From NCBI GenBank assembly GCA_963664595.2, contig CAXXOK010000007.1, forward strand, positions 124,001-188,000: a DNA stretch of 64,000 nt, in the 5' to 3' direction. The notes below the pieces were generated by a model, which did no database searches, was not told the origin of the DNA, and was given only the letters and a program-made list of their open reading frames with translations. The translations under genes and the position numbers were made by a program. Positions 16,132 through 25,988 of the stretch are shown piece by piece. Position 1 is the stretch's first letter; each line of letters starts with the position of its first letter. This DNA is from CAXXOK01 sp963664595 (GTDB lineage: Bacteria > Bacillota > Clostridia > Christensenellales > Aristaeellaceae).

Positions 16132-17400
16132 ATGAAAAAGCTCCTGTCTGTTGCCCTGGTGCTGACCATGATGCTGTCTCTGGCATCTATGGCCGCCGCC
16201 GAATCCCCCGTCACGATCACCGCCTGGGTTAGCGACGGCGCCGAGACCGTTGTCTACACCGAGATGTTCGACGATTTCAATGCCAAAAATTCTGATATCG
16301 TTGTGGATTATCAGTTTTTTGCGCAGGATGAATTGCTGAATAAGCTTCGTACGGCTCCCATTGTCGGCGACACGCCTGAAATCATCGTGATTGATGCCCT
16401 GCAAATTCCTTACTTCCAGGACCTGGACATGATTGCCAACCTGGATGAGTACATCTCCGATGATATGATGAGCGACGTACTTCCTTCCGTGTGGGCAGAG
16501 AACACGTATAACGGAAGCATCTACGGTGTGGCTCAATTTGACTCCGGCATGGCCATGTGGACCCGCAAGAGCATTCTGGAATCCATTGGCGCCCGCATTC
16601 CTTCTTCCTATACGCAAGCATGGACGGTTGAAGAGTTTGAGCAAATTCTGGCCGACTGCAAAGCCCTCGGATACGAGTATCCGATGTACATCCGCCAGAA
16701 CAAGGCCACGACCCTGTACTTCACCTGGATGCCTGTTATCGCGTCTTTCGGCGGCGATTATCTGGACCGGGCCACGATGACCGCTACCGGTACGCTGGAC
16801 AGCGCTGAAACCATCGCAGCCTATGACTGGATGAAGAAAATGATTGATGAAGGCTATGTAAACGCTGCCTGCGATTACGAAGACGCTTTCTTCGCCCGTG
16901 GCGAAGCTGCCTTCTCTGTGCTGGGCCACTGGAAGTATAGCGACCATGTGAACGCTTTCGGCGACGACGCAATTATCGTACCGATGCCCAACTTCGGCCA
17001 TGGCGTATTCACCTGCTCCGGCTCTACCGTAGATGTTATGACGACTGCCGCAATTGATCGCGGCGTGGCGGACCAGGCATGGACCGTTCTGGAAGCCATG
17101 ATGAGCCCCGAATACATCACCATGGTCACCTCCGTTAACGGTGGTGTTCCCGCTCGCTCGTCCGTTATGAACGATATGGAAGAGTGGCAGCAAGGCGGAC
17201 GCCTGTATCTCTATCGTGAACAGCTGGAAGCCGGCATTTCCTACCTGCGGCCTATCACTCCTGCCCATTCTACCGTATACAACGCGATGTACAGCGTTGT
17301 TGGAGATATCCTGGCAGGCGGCAACCCGGCCGAGCTGCTGCATGATGCCGCAGCCAACGTCGATGAGATCATCATCGAAAACGGCTGGAATATCGAATAA
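16132..17400 (+). CDS. Sugar ABC importer solute-binding protein (CUT1)
   Basis: A 422-residue exported binding protein. The signal peptide MKKLLSVALVLTMMLSLASM ends near AAA|ESP, with no lipobox cysteine. The mature protein begins VTITAWVSDGAET and has the SBP family 1 features of maltose/multiple-sugar binding proteins, with FDDFNAKNSDI and TWMPVIASFGGDY. ATG 16132 is chosen because GGAGGG precedes it; upstream in-frame ATGs would put extra residues before the signal peptide. A strong hairpin follows the gene, before two permease genes. Confidence 0.88.
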   Translation: MKKLLSVALVLTMMLSLASMAAAESPVTITAWVSDGAETVVYTEMFDDFNAKNSDIVVDYQFFAQDELLNKLRTAPIVGDTPEIIVIDALQIPYFQDLDMIANLDEYISDDMMSDVLPSVWAENTYNGSIYGVAQFDSGMAMWTRKSILESIGARIPSSYTQAWTVEEFEQILADCKALGYEYPMYIRQNKATTLYFTWMPVIASFGGDYLDRATMTATGTLDSAETIAAYDWMKKMIDEGYVNAACDYEDAFFARGEAAFSVLGHWKYSDHVNAFGDDAIIVPMPNFGHGVFTCSGSTVDVMTTAAIDRGVADQAWTVLEAMMSPEYITMVTSVNGGVPARSSVMNDMEEWQQGGRLYLYREQLEAGISYLRPITPAHSTVYNAMYSVVGDILAGGNPAELLHDAAANVDEIIIENGWNIE

Positions 17401-17411
17401 TAACCTTTCGC

Positions 17412-17453
17412 AAAACGATGTCCGGCCGCACCAAACCGGTCGGACATCGTTTT
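17412..17453 (+). terminator. Hairpin after the binding-protein gene (partial terminator)
   Basis: AAAACGATGTCCG at 17412-17424 pairs with CGGACATCGTTTT at 17441-17453, 13 bp with A/T-rich outer ends. Located 12 bases after the binding-protein stop and 55 bases before the first permease start. Expected to let only part of transcription through and protect the upstream message. Confidence 0.7.
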
Positions 17454-17507
17454 ATGTAGGATCAAGACAAGCGTTGGATTTGCATCACACAGGGATGGAG
17501 AATGATA

Positions 17508-18425
17508 ATGAGTGAAGCAACTATGAGAACACCCCGAAAGCACGGCAACAAGCTGGCCCGTTCGCAGGCAAGAGCCGCATGGGGGCTTTCTGCACCGGCG
17601 ATCCTCATCATGTTCGTGTTTATGATTTTACCTTTCTTTATGTCTGTGTTCTATTCGTTCACGAACAGAAGACTGGTTGTAACGGCGAAAACATCCACCG
17701 ATTATGTCGGGATCGCCAACTATATAAAGACATTCACAAACAAAACGGCTTTGCAGGCATTTTATAACACCTTTGAATATACCATCATCCTGGTGCCTGC
17801 CGTGCTGGTGCTTGCCACGTTGCTGGCAATTTTAATCAACCGGAAAGTGAAAGGCATCACGCTGTTCCGCATGATCTATTTTTCCCCGCAGGTTGTTACC
17901 ATGACGGTTGTTACTGTAATCTGGGCAACCTTCTTCTCCAGCACCAGCGACGGCTTGTTTAATACATTTCTGAAATTTTTCGGATTACCGGCACAGCGGT
18001 GGCTGCAGGATTCCACCCTGGCAATGCCAAGTATTGCGATTATGTCCATCTGGCAATGCGTAGGCTTGCAAATGATTATTGTGCTTGGCGGATTGCAGTT
18101 CATCCCGGAAGAGCTTTACGAAGCGGGAACCATTGACGGTGCTTCCACCTGGCAGCAGTTTGCCTATATCACGATCCCGCAATTGAAAAACACCCTTGTG
18201 TATGTTGTGATTTCCAATACGATTTATTCACTGAAAATGTTCACACAGGTTTACATGCTCACCCAGGGAGGGCCGAGCAACTCGACAACGACGCTGGTAT
18301 ACTTGATGTATACGGAGGGTTTTACAAACAACCGCGTCGGATACACGTCCGCGCTGGCTGTTGTATTTTTTATGATTGTGATGCTCATTTCCATGATTCA
18401 GAGCAAAGTAACGGAGGGCGAATAA
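17508..18425 (+). CDS. Sugar ABC permease (MalF/UgpA type)
   Basis: About 305 residues with six helices, starting with a helix APAILIMFVFMILPFFMSVF. The EAA loop is EAGTIDGASTWQQFAYITIP and is followed by TQGGPSNSTTTLVYLMYTEGF, a hallmark of MalF-type subunits. ATG 17508 has GGAG seven bases before it. It pairs with the next gene to form the membrane channel for the binding protein upstream. Confidence 0.88.
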   Translation: MSEATMRTPRKHGNKLARSQARAAWGLSAPAILIMFVFMILPFFMSVFYSFTNRRLVVTAKTSTDYVGIANYIKTFTNKTALQAFYNTFEYTIILVPAVLVLATLLAILINRKVKGITLFRMIYFSPQVVTMTVVTVIWATFFSSTSDGLFNTFLKFFGLPAQRWLQDSTLAMPSIAIMSIWQCVGLQMIIVLGGLQFIPEELYEAGTIDGASTWQQFAYITIPQLKNTLVYVVISNTIYSLKMFTQVYMLTQGGPSNSTTTLVYLMYTEGFTNNRVGYTSALAVVFFMIVMLISMIQSKVTEGE

Positions 18426-18426
18426 G

Positions 18427-19278
18427 ATGATTGCCACTATGCAAAAAAAGAAAATGGCCACTCGTTCGCTTCTCTATATCCTGTATATTTTAGTCTCCAT
18501 CATCTTTCTGGCGCCGCTTGTTTTTCTTTTTGTATCCGCGATGAAGGATGAAATGCAGCTGGCCTCCGATATGTCCACCCTGAAGGCCTTTGTGCCTTAT
18601 GGCAAGCTAACGTTTGACAACTATGTTCAAGTGTTTGAAAAGCTGGATTTCCTTCACTATTTCCGTAACTCATCCTTAATGGCGCTGCTGCAGGTGGCCC
18701 TTGGCATGCTCATCAACGGCATGATGGGTTATTCTCTGGGATTGCTGGAATTCCGCGGCCGGAAATCCCTGGCGGCACTGATGATTGCCCTAACCATTAT
18801 CCCCACCGAGGCGGTTATTATCAACCGCTTCATCGTCACCTTCCAGCTGGGCATGATTAATTCAATCTGGGCGCTGGTCGTACCCAATCTGGCGACGCCC
18901 ATGTATGTCTATCTATTCTATCAGCACTTCAGAGGAATGCCCAGAGAGTTAGTAGAGGCGGCGGTTATCGACGGTGAAAGCTATACGGGCATTTTCTTCA
19001 AAATAATGACTCCGCTGTCTAAGCCGATATATGCGACTGTGGCCATAATGTCCTTCATTCGCGCCTGGGGCGACCTGCTGTGGCCGACGTTGGTTACCCG
19101 CGATAATACATGGCGTACCTTGCCGCAGGCGCTGCGCGGATTGAATGACTCCGTATATACCTTTTGGGGGCAGATCTTTGCGTTCAGCGCAATGATCACC
19201 TTGCCGGTCCTGCTGGTTTTCCTCGTATTCCAGAAGCAGTTTGTAAAATCCGTCGCAATGACCGGCATTAAGGGGTAA
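18427..19278 (+). CDS. Sugar ABC permease (MalG/UgpE type)
   Basis: A 283-residue, six-helix permease. EAA loop EAAVIDGESYTGIFFKIMTP and the C-terminal FVKSVAMTGIKG of MalG-type subunits. Its start lies two bases after the stop of the preceding permease, with GGAGG upstream, so the two are translated together. No ATPase is encoded nearby. Confidence 0.88.
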   Translation: MIATMQKKKMATRSLLYILYILVSIIFLAPLVFLFVSAMKDEMQLASDMSTLKAFVPYGKLTFDNYVQVFEKLDFLHYFRNSSLMALLQVALGMLINGMMGYSLGLLEFRGRKSLAALMIALTIIPTEAVIINRFIVTFQLGMINSIWALVVPNLATPMYVYLFYQHFRGMPRELVEAAVIDGESYTGIFFKIMTPLSKPIYATVAIMSFIRAWGDLLWPTLVTRDNTWRTLPQALRGLNDSVYTFWGQIFAFSAMITLPVLLVFLVFQKQFVKSVAMTGIKG

Positions 19279-19284
19279 GCAAGG

Positions 19285-20130
19285 ATGCGGTTGAAATATC
19301 TGGGCACCGGAGCGGCGGAAGGAATTCCTGCGTTGTTTTGCGAATGCTCTGTCTGCATAAGATCAATGGAAGAGGGCGGAAAGAGCCTTCGGATGCGGTC
19401 GTGTTCGATGCTGGGCGAAGAGCTGATGATCGATCTTTCTCCCGATATCTACGCCCAGAAGCTGCGATATTGCCTTCGTCTGGATAAGCTGAAGAGCATT
19501 GTATTTACGCATTCCCATCCTGATCATGAGGACCTGTACGCTTTGCAATTATGGGGTGAAGCCTCCTGCGCCTTGCATCCGCAGAAACCGGAAGGCGATG
19601 TGGTGCTGGATCTCTATGGTGAGAGGCGGGTCAGGGAGCGTTTCGAACAGGTTTTGGGTGAAGCCAACGTTTTGCCGCAGCGCTTTCGCTTTCACGAGGT
19701 GAAGCACTTTGAACCCTTTTGCGCCTCCGGATATACTTTTTATCCGCTGCGTGCCAACCACCGCCCCAAAGAGGTAGAGGATTGCATGGTTTACGCCATA
19801 TCCGATGGAAAGACGGCCATCCTGTACGCAAACGACACCGGTGAACTGGCTGCGGAGAACGATCTCTATCTTTCCCACACCGGGCTGCGTTTTTCGCTGG
19901 TCAGTATGGACTGTGCGCGCGGCCCGCTGCCTGGCGACGGGCATATGAGCTTTGCGCAATGCTTGGCCTTGCGCAAGCGGCTTGAGCGTATCGGCGCGGC
20001 TGATGAGCATACCCGCTATATAGTCAATCATTTGTCCCACATGGCACAGATGACGCATCGTGAGTGGCAGGAATATGCTGCGCCGTACAATATCGATATC
20101 GCATGGGACGGCCGTGAGATTGAATGCTGA
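19285..20130 (+). CDS. MBL-fold phosphodiesterase-like hydrolase (PhnP-like)
   Basis: A 281-residue metallo-beta-lactamase-fold protein. GTGAAEGIPALFCECSVC at residues 7-24 matches the PhnP pattern (glycine loop followed by cysteines near the fold entrance), and THSHPDH gives the metal ligands; later histidines in RANHRPKEVED and NHLSHMA complete a two-metal site. PhnP opens cyclic phosphates of ribose; here a role on a cyclic or diester phosphate sugar is an inference. Starts seven bases after the permease stop. It is one of several phosphate-handling enzymes in this locus. Confidence 0.78.
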   Translation: MRLKYLGTGAAEGIPALFCECSVCIRSMEEGGKSLRMRSCSMLGEELMIDLSPDIYAQKLRYCLRLDKLKSIVFTHSHPDHEDLYALQLWGEASCALHPQKPEGDVVLDLYGERRVRERFEQVLGEANVLPQRFRFHEVKHFEPFCASGYTFYPLRANHRPKEVEDCMVYAISDGKTAILYANDTGELAAENDLYLSHTGLRFSLVSMDCARGPLPGDGHMSFAQCLALRKRLERIGAADEHTRYIVNHLSHMAQMTHREWQEYAAPYNIDIAWDGREIEC

Positions 20131-20161
20131 ACCCCTGCCGGGAAACGGATGAGAGGAACGA

Positions 20162-21163
20162 TTGGCAATGGCAACGATCAAGGAAGTAGCGCTGCGTGCA
20201 AATGTCTCGGTAACCACCGTATCAAGGGTGCTGAACCGGCGCGGGTATATCAGTGATGATATGTATCAAAAGGTTCATCAGGCTATGAAAGAGCTGGATT
20301 ATCAGCCCAATGAAATTGCGCGTTCACTGGTCAAACGCCGCTCCAAATTGATTGGCGTTCTCATCCCGAGCATTGAAAGCCCCTTTTTTGGCAGAGTGAT
20401 GGAAGAGCTCATTCGAATCACCAGTGAAAAGGGATATAAAATCCTGCTCTACTGCTCCAAAAACAAAACGGACAGCGCGCACAGCTATGTAAAAATGCTG
20501 AAAGCGAACCAGGTGGACGGGATTATTCTGGGTATGCATTCCCGCAAGATCGAGGAAGGCCTGGACAGGAATATGCCGATCGTATCTTTTGAACGGTATA
20601 AAATCAACATGATGCCGCTGGTGGTCTGTGATAACCTGCAGGGCGGCAAGCTGGCGGCGGAAGAGCTGCTTGCCTGCGGGTGCGTATCGCCGGTGATGCT
20701 GGGTGAAAGAGATATTGAAAACGCGCCTGCGAATGATCGTTTCAAGGGTTTTGAAGAAACCATGCGGATGCATGGCAGAAACACCGCGCTGGTGGATGCG
20801 CTTGAAGAAGACAGCATAAGCGGGAATTACGCTCCGTCGGCTAAAGCGCTGTTTGACCGCAATCCCGATATCGACGGCGTATTCTGCACCAGCGACCATA
20901 TGGCAGCCTATGTGATACAGGAAGTGAACCGGCGGGGAAAGACCGTTCCGTCAGATGTCAAGATCATTGGTTTCAATGACGACAGCATGGCGGAAATGAC
21001 ATCGCCGCCATTAACCAGCGTACATCAGCCCATACGCGAAATGTGTGAGGCAGCCATGAACATTCTGGTACGCAGGATTGAGGGAGAAGAAATCGGCGAT
21101 TGTATGACGTTTCCTGTGAAGCTCGTCCGCAGAGGCAGTTCGCAGCGAATAACGAAGGAATAG
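20162..21163 (+). CDS. LacI-family transcriptional repressor
   Basis: A 333-residue repressor. The N-terminal helix-turn-helix is TIKEVALRANVSVTTVSRVL with the hinge region LDYQPNEIARSL, followed by a periplasmic-binding-protein-like sensor (LIGVLIPSIESPFFGRVMEE; IGFNDDSMAEMTSPPLTSV). The start is either TTG 20162, with AGAGG five bases ahead, or ATG 20168; I prefer the TTG by spacing. The gene sits inside the locus it presumably controls, with a matching operator-like site at 16081. Inducer unknown. Confidence 0.88.
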   Translation: MAMATIKEVALRANVSVTTVSRVLNRRGYISDDMYQKVHQAMKELDYQPNEIARSLVKRRSKLIGVLIPSIESPFFGRVMEELIRITSEKGYKILLYCSKNKTDSAHSYVKMLKANQVDGIILGMHSRKIEEGLDRNMPIVSFERYKINMMPLVVCDNLQGGKLAAEELLACGCVSPVMLGERDIENAPANDRFKGFEETMRMHGRNTALVDALEEDSISGNYAPSAKALFDRNPDIDGVFCTSDHMAAYVIQEVNRRGKTVPSDVKIIGFNDDSMAEMTSPPLTSVHQPIREMCEAAMNILVRRIEGEEIGDCMTFPVKLVRRGSSQRITKE

Positions 21164-21164
21164 A

Positions 21165-22754
21165 TTGGAAAATATGATAAACCGCAAAGAATTTGTGCGC
21201 TGTACACCGGAAGAGGCAGGAATTCCAAGCAGCGCCATTGATGAATTGATTACAACGCTGGAGTGCGGCGGCTTTACCCAGATGCACGGATTGATGATTA
21301 TGCGCCATGGCTGCATTTGCGCCGAGGGCTGGTGGGCGCCGTTTGCCCCCGGGCTTCATCATTGCAACCATTCGCTCAGCAAAACCTATACGGCAACAGC
21401 GGTGGGCATTGCCGAGCGGGAAGGCCTTGTAAAACGCAGCGATGCCGTATCGGAGATTCTCCCGGACAAGATGCCCGTGACCCTGACAGACCGGCTGCGA
21501 AGGCTTACGATCAGGGATTTGCTGGTGATGGGCAACGGAAGCGAAGACGAACCGCAAGGGTATCCCGATGATTGGATTGAGCAGTATTTCGCTCTGCCCA
21601 TAGAGCATGAACCCGGCACGTATTGGCGGTATAACAGCCACACGACCGCGATTTTATCCGCTGTTATAGAGCGGGTTGCCGGAGAAAACATGATTGCTTA
21701 TCTGACGCCAAGGCTTTTTGACAAGATCGGCATTGATGCTGCCCATGTGATGTGCCGCAAAGATGCGGCGGGCATATGCCTGGGCGGGAACGGAATGTTC
21801 ACCACCACAGAGGATAACCTGCGTCTGATGAAGCTCTATCTTGACGACGGCGTTTGGGACGGGGAGCGAATTCTGGAAAGCCGGTTCGTGAAGGAAGCAA
21901 CCTCCCTGCAGTTGGAAACACAGTCCGCCCATGCGCATACGCCATGGATATATGATAACTGCGTGGGGTACGGTTATCAAATCTGGATGTGCCGCCCAGC
22001 GGGTTCCTATCGTGCGGACGGGGCGTACGGGCAGTTTTCAGTGGTCATCCCATCGCTGGATATGATCGTATCCATCCATGAGGATGCCTATCTTGGAGCC
22101 AATATGCGGCACAGTGAACTGCATCTGCAACAGCAAAAAAAGGGGGCGGACGCTCCGGTACACGGCCCGCAGGCGACGCTGAACGCGCTGTTTGATATCC
22201 TTATCCCGCAGGTGCGTGAGGCGCCTTTGGCGCATACGGAAGAGGCGCCGCGGCTGCGGGAGCGGCTGAAGCGGCTGTCCATTCCGCATCCTGCCGCCGC
22301 AATGCCCGGCGCGTTCCTTTCGCATCCCCTGGATGTCCGGCTTGTTCCGCTGGATGGATGGATTTCCTTTGGCGTACTGTACGGAATAGCAAAACATAAC
22401 ACCCATCATCCCGGCGCCGATATGATCAGGCTGCAAAGCAAGGACGGCGTATTGCATATCAGCTGGACGGAAGCGGGCCGGGAGTATGAGTTGAAGGCGG
22501 ATATGCGCGGCGGGCGGACACAGGGCAGCCTGTATTGCAATGCAGCGGGAGAGATCCTGCATGATGTCAGCACAGCCGCATGGTGGGATGCCGAGGGAAG
22601 ACTGCAAATCGAAATTCTTTGGATTGAGGCAGTGGATGGCAATTGCTTCACGTTTTCTTTTTGTGCCGATGACGTGATGGTAGAAAAACGTGTAACCTCC
22701 GGGGTGAATGGGAAACCGGTATACAAATGCGCCCGTTACAGGATTGCGGGATGA
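21165..22754 (+). CDS. Serine hydrolase (beta-lactamase / class C fold)
   Basis: A 529-residue protein with a beta-lactamase-type hydrolase domain. The nucleophile motif is S70-L-S-K73 (HSLSKTYTATAVG) and the general-base motif is Y156-N-S158 in WRYNSHT. Such enzymes are esterases, D-amino peptidases or transacylases. The last 180 residues form an extra beta-rich domain of unknown role. There is no signal peptide, so it is probably cytoplasmic and acts on an imported ester. Start TTG 21165, one base after the LacI stop, has AAGGA five bases ahead; ATG 21174 is the alternative. The gene ends in TGA at 22752-22754. Confidence 0.8.
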   Translation: MENMINRKEFVRCTPEEAGIPSSAIDELITTLECGGFTQMHGLMIMRHGCICAEGWWAPFAPGLHHCNHSLSKTYTATAVGIAEREGLVKRSDAVSEILPDKMPVTLTDRLRRLTIRDLLVMGNGSEDEPQGYPDDWIEQYFALPIEHEPGTYWRYNSHTTAILSAVIERVAGENMIAYLTPRLFDKIGIDAAHVMCRKDAAGICLGGNGMFTTTEDNLRLMKLYLDDGVWDGERILESRFVKEATSLQLETQSAHAHTPWIYDNCVGYGYQIWMCRPAGSYRADGAYGQFSVVIPSLDMIVSIHEDAYLGANMRHSELHLQQQKKGADAPVHGPQATLNALFDILIPQVREAPLAHTEEAPRLRERLKRLSIPHPAAAMPGAFLSHPLDVRLVPLDGWISFGVLYGIAKHNTHHPGADMIRLQSKDGVLHISWTEAGREYELKADMRGGRTQGSLYCNAAGEILHDVSTAAWWDAEGRLQIEILWIEAVDGNCFTFSFCADDVMVEKRVTSGVNGKPVYKCARYRIAG

Positions 22755-22766
22755 TGGAGGGTTTCA

Positions 22767-24362
22767 ATGGAGAAGCTGTATAACGGGATTGTCCTCCCGG
22801 ATGTCTGGCCGCCGCGGGATATGGACGGCAATTCCCTGTCGGAAATGCGCATTCCTTATATGGAGAAACGGCCGGCTGTTGTGAAAATCGATTTGGGCCG
22901 GCAATTGTTTGTGGATGATTTTCTCATCGAAGACAACTGGTTTGAAAAGCGATTCCATCAGGCGGACTTATTGCCCGATCCTGTACTTTCGCCTGAAACG
23001 CCCATGGAAATGAACCGTGGAATCGCGCCGGTTGCGGCCCCGTTCACCGATGGCTGCTGGTATGATCCTGTGGATGGAGTCTACAGGCTGTATTATCACG
23101 CGGGCTGGTTTGATGGCACCGCGCTGGCGGTGTCCATGGATGGACGGCACTTTGTGCGTAAACGGCTGGATAACCAGCTCGGCACAAACCGGATTTTTGT
23201 TCCCCAACCCGGCTGGCAGCGGGATGGCGCCTGTGTATGGCTGGATCAGGAAACGGACAATCCGGCCGAACGGTATAAAATGTTTCATTATTTCCGCACG
23301 CCGGAGGGAGATATAGCGCAGGTCGCCGTCAGCAGCGACGGCATGCATTGGAGCGAACCGGTAACAACCGGTCTTTGCGGCGACAACACTTCGTTTTTCT
23401 TCAATCCTTTCCGGCGGAAATGGGTGTTCTCCATCCGCACCAAATTGCCGTACACCGAGTGGTACAGCAGGGGCAGAAGCTACTATGAGTGCGACCGGTT
23501 TATGGAGGGCGCCGCATGGGCGCAGGAACAGCTCGTTTTCTGGCAGCGCTGCGATGTGCGCGATCTGCGGGAAAGCGAGCCCGGCACGATGTATAACATG
23601 CATTTACCGCCCCAGCTATACCATATAAACGCAGTGGCATACGAAAGCATCATGCTGGGGTTGTTTGCTGTGATTAAGGGATTTGATCAGTCCCACAACA
23701 CGCCATGCGAGAACAGCGGCATTCCCAAACACATCGATCTGCACGCCGGGTTCAGCCGCGATGGATTTCATTTCAGCCGCGATAATCGCAGTCCGTTCAT
23801 CCGGTGCTCGGATCAAATGGGCACGTGGAACCGGGGATATCTGCATGCCTGCGGCGGGCTGGCCCTGGTTTCCCGGGATGAGCTTTCCTTTCCGGTGGCA
23901 GGCTTCTCCGGTGCATCGCCGGTGGAAGGCGGCCATGTATACGGCGGCGCCTCCACAGGCATGGCGGTTCTTCGCCGGGATGGCTTTGCATCTCTGCATG
24001 CCAATGGAACACTTCAATTTATGCGTACGTGCAGGCTGCGGTTTACGCACGGTCATTACCTGTTTATCAATGCGGATGCGCTGCGGGGCTTTGTAAGAGC
24101 GCAGATCGAGGATGAAAACGGCGTTCCTTTTACGGGCTTTGCCATGGCAGACTGTACCCCCGTGGTTACAGACAGCACAAAGGTGCAAATGCGTTTCCGC
24201 GGCGGAGAGCTTGGCCAGCTGGCGGGCAAGGTGATCCGCCTTCGCTTCGAGATGATTGATGCGGACCTGTATTCGTTTTGGATTGCCGAAGATGCGCAGG
24301 GCAAAAGCGGCGGCTATGTGGCGGCGGGCGGAAGCGACTATCCCGGCAGCCGGGACGTGTAA
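22767..24362 (+). CDS. Five-bladed beta-propeller glycosidase-like protein (GH32/GH43 fold)
   Basis: A 531-residue protein that starts with IDLGRQLFVDDFLIEDNWFE, a signature seen in uncharacterised propeller hydrolases, then repeats blades with YDPVDGVYRLYYHAGW, AVSMDGRHF, AVSSDGMHWSEP and GFSRDGFHFSRD. The repeated SxDGxxF/W pattern fits GH32/GH43/GH130-like propellers, which cut or phosphorolyse fructosides, arabinosides or mannosides. The last 100 residues resemble a beta-sandwich. No signal peptide. Thirteen bases separate it from the serine hydrolase gene. The catalytic acids cannot be assigned with confidence. Confidence 0.7.
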   Translation: MEKLYNGIVLPDVWPPRDMDGNSLSEMRIPYMEKRPAVVKIDLGRQLFVDDFLIEDNWFEKRFHQADLLPDPVLSPETPMEMNRGIAPVAAPFTDGCWYDPVDGVYRLYYHAGWFDGTALAVSMDGRHFVRKRLDNQLGTNRIFVPQPGWQRDGACVWLDQETDNPAERYKMFHYFRTPEGDIAQVAVSSDGMHWSEPVTTGLCGDNTSFFFNPFRRKWVFSIRTKLPYTEWYSRGRSYYECDRFMEGAAWAQEQLVFWQRCDVRDLRESEPGTMYNMHLPPQLYHINAVAYESIMLGLFAVIKGFDQSHNTPCENSGIPKHIDLHAGFSRDGFHFSRDNRSPFIRCSDQMGTWNRGYLHACGGLALVSRDELSFPVAGFSGASPVEGGHVYGGASTGMAVLRRDGFASLHANGTLQFMRTCRLRFTHGHYLFINADALRGFVRAQIEDENGVPFTGFAMADCTPVVTDSTKVQMRFRGGELGQLAGKVIRLRFEMIDADLYSFWIAEDAQGKSGGYVAAGGSDYPGSRDV

Positions 24363-24392
24363 TTTGCAACACGTTTTGTGGAGGCAAAGCAA

Positions 24393-25157
24393 ATGCGGTT
24401 GTTGATTCTTTCGGATATTCATGCAAACATTGCGGCGCTGCGGAGTATAGAAAAGGATGCCGGATGGAGTGATGCCGTCTATTGTGCCGGAGATTATGTG
24501 GATTATGGCACCGATCCCCATGAAGTTATTTCCTGGCTTACGGAGCATAACGCGGTTTGCGTGACGGGAAATCACGACGCGCATTTACTGCGTGTCCTTG
24601 CCACGGGCGAAACAGAGGCGTTTCGCGGAACCAACCGGTATAAATGGGTACACGACAATATTGACCGGATTACGGAGGCGGACGCCGGCTTCCTGCAGGC
24701 ATTGCCCAGGAGCGTATGCTTCTGCGCGGATGGTATTCACTATCTGCTGCAGCATCAAATGAAAGACGGTACCTATGATGTTCCCGAAAGCCTGCATGGC
24801 TTTGACGCCATATGGGCTCAAGGATACGGCAACAGCACGGTGCAAGGCGGCGGGAAACGGATGATTTTAGGCCACACACACCGCAGATGCGTACATATGC
24901 TGGACCATGACAGGCTGTGGATCAACCCGGGCTCCGCGTCGTATCGCCGCCCGGATGATCCGGACAAGCGCGCACATTACATGATCATTGAGAACGGCAG
25001 AATCGAATTCCGCGCAGTATCATATGACCGCAGCGCGATGCTTGCGAGAGCGCTTTCGTATGTTCGGACGGGTACCATGCTGGAAACCGATCTGCAGGAT
25101 GCCTTGTTCTTCTTCGGAGAGGCAAAGACCACACGTGAACCGTTGCCTGGGTTATGA
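24393..25157 (+). CDS. Calcineurin-like metallophosphoesterase (YfcE/MJ0936 type)
   Basis: About 254 residues. Metal ligands are visible in order: DIHAN near the N-terminus, GDYVDYGTDP, GNHDAH and GHTHRRCVHM with NPGSASYRRP at the end, which is the full set for a two-metal phosphodiesterase or phosphomonoesterase. ATG 24393 is chosen because GGAGG lies nine bases before it. It is the second phosphate-cleaving enzyme in the locus after the PhnP-like protein. Substrate unknown. Confidence 0.83.
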   Translation: MRLLILSDIHANIAALRSIEKDAGWSDAVYCAGDYVDYGTDPHEVISWLTEHNAVCVTGNHDAHLLRVLATGETEAFRGTNRYKWVHDNIDRITEADAGFLQALPRSVCFCADGIHYLLQHQMKDGTYDVPESLHGFDAIWAQGYGNSTVQGGGKRMILGHTHRRCVHMLDHDRLWINPGSASYRRPDDPDKRAHYMIIENGRIEFRAVSYDRSAMLARALSYVRTGTMLETDLQDALFFFGEAKTTREPLPGL

Positions 25158-25236
25158 AAAGGGATTCCCGTCCGGAGGGCACAGCATTGCCGAAAGAACG
25201 GCAACCATACAGGATAAAGCATAGGGAGGACAAGAA

Positions 25237-25914
25237 TTGATGACCAATCGGATGATCGATGATCTATACAATCATATGCCATGGGATCAGGTGGATACTG
25301 TTGTTTTTGATGTCGGGGGTATTTTAATCTCAATGGATCCTGAAGATATTTTAGAGACACTGTATCCCGATGCCAAACCGCTGTATGAAACGCTGATTCG
25401 GAAAATGATCCGTACTCCCTACTGGAATATGCTGGATGGCGGCACCCTGACACTTCATGAGGCAATCGAGGCCATGGTAGGAAAAGACAAAGAGCTGCAG
25501 CCCTATATCCATGGCTTTATGACACGGTGGCCGGAGTTTAACTATACGATTGCGGAGGGCATTGAAGCTCTCGTGGAATGTAAAAAGCAGGGCAAAAAGA
25601 CATTGATCCTGAGCAATTATCCCGATGAACATTTTGCCGCGAATGAACGCCGTTTTGATTTCCTGAAGCTGTTTGACGGCATGGTGATTTCGGCAAGGGA
25701 GCACCTGCTCAAACCGAAGCCTGCGATTTACCGTTTGCTGATCGACCGTTACGGGCTGGATACTTCCCGGACGATGTTTATTGATGACACGCCCGCCAAT
25801 GTTGAGGCGGCAATCACGGAAGGCTGGTATGGCTTTTGCCATAATATGCCCGGAAAACTGGCTTCCTTTATCCTGCCTGTAAAATCAGGAGCGGAAACGC
25901 CGCCAAGCATTTAA
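25237..25914 (+). CDS. HAD-family phosphatase (YihX-like)
   Basis: About 226 residues. Motif I is FDVGGIL, where the second acidic residue is replaced by glycine as in YihX-type sugar phosphatases. Motif II is LILSNYP, the lysine is in LKPKPAIY and motif IV is MFIDDTPANVEAA. The cap domain lies between motifs I and II. YihX releases glucose from glucose-1-phosphate, which would fit a locus with a GH13_18 phosphorylase, but that is inference. Start TTG 25237 or ATG 25240, with GGGAGG ahead. Confidence 0.8.
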   Translation: MMTNRMIDDLYNHMPWDQVDTVVFDVGGILISMDPEDILETLYPDAKPLYETLIRKMIRTPYWNMLDGGTLTLHEAIEAMVGKDKELQPYIHGFMTRWPEFNYTIAEGIEALVECKKQGKKTLILSNYPDEHFAANERRFDFLKLFDGMVISAREHLLKPKPAIYRLLIDRYGLDTSRTMFIDDTPANVEAAITEGWYGFCHNMPGKLASFILPVKSGAETPPSI

Positions 25915-25988
25915 CAGTACCTGCCTGCCGAGCGGAAAATGAGCTTTCCCCCATCTTTATGCTATGAATATTGCGGAAGGAACGAGCC

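Noticed and set aside
16090..17343. Long open frame (417 codons) antisense to the sugar-binding-protein gene
   Set aside because: It is a shadow of the strongly coding plus-strand gene; its His/Gly-rich product matches no family and it lacks a ribosome site.
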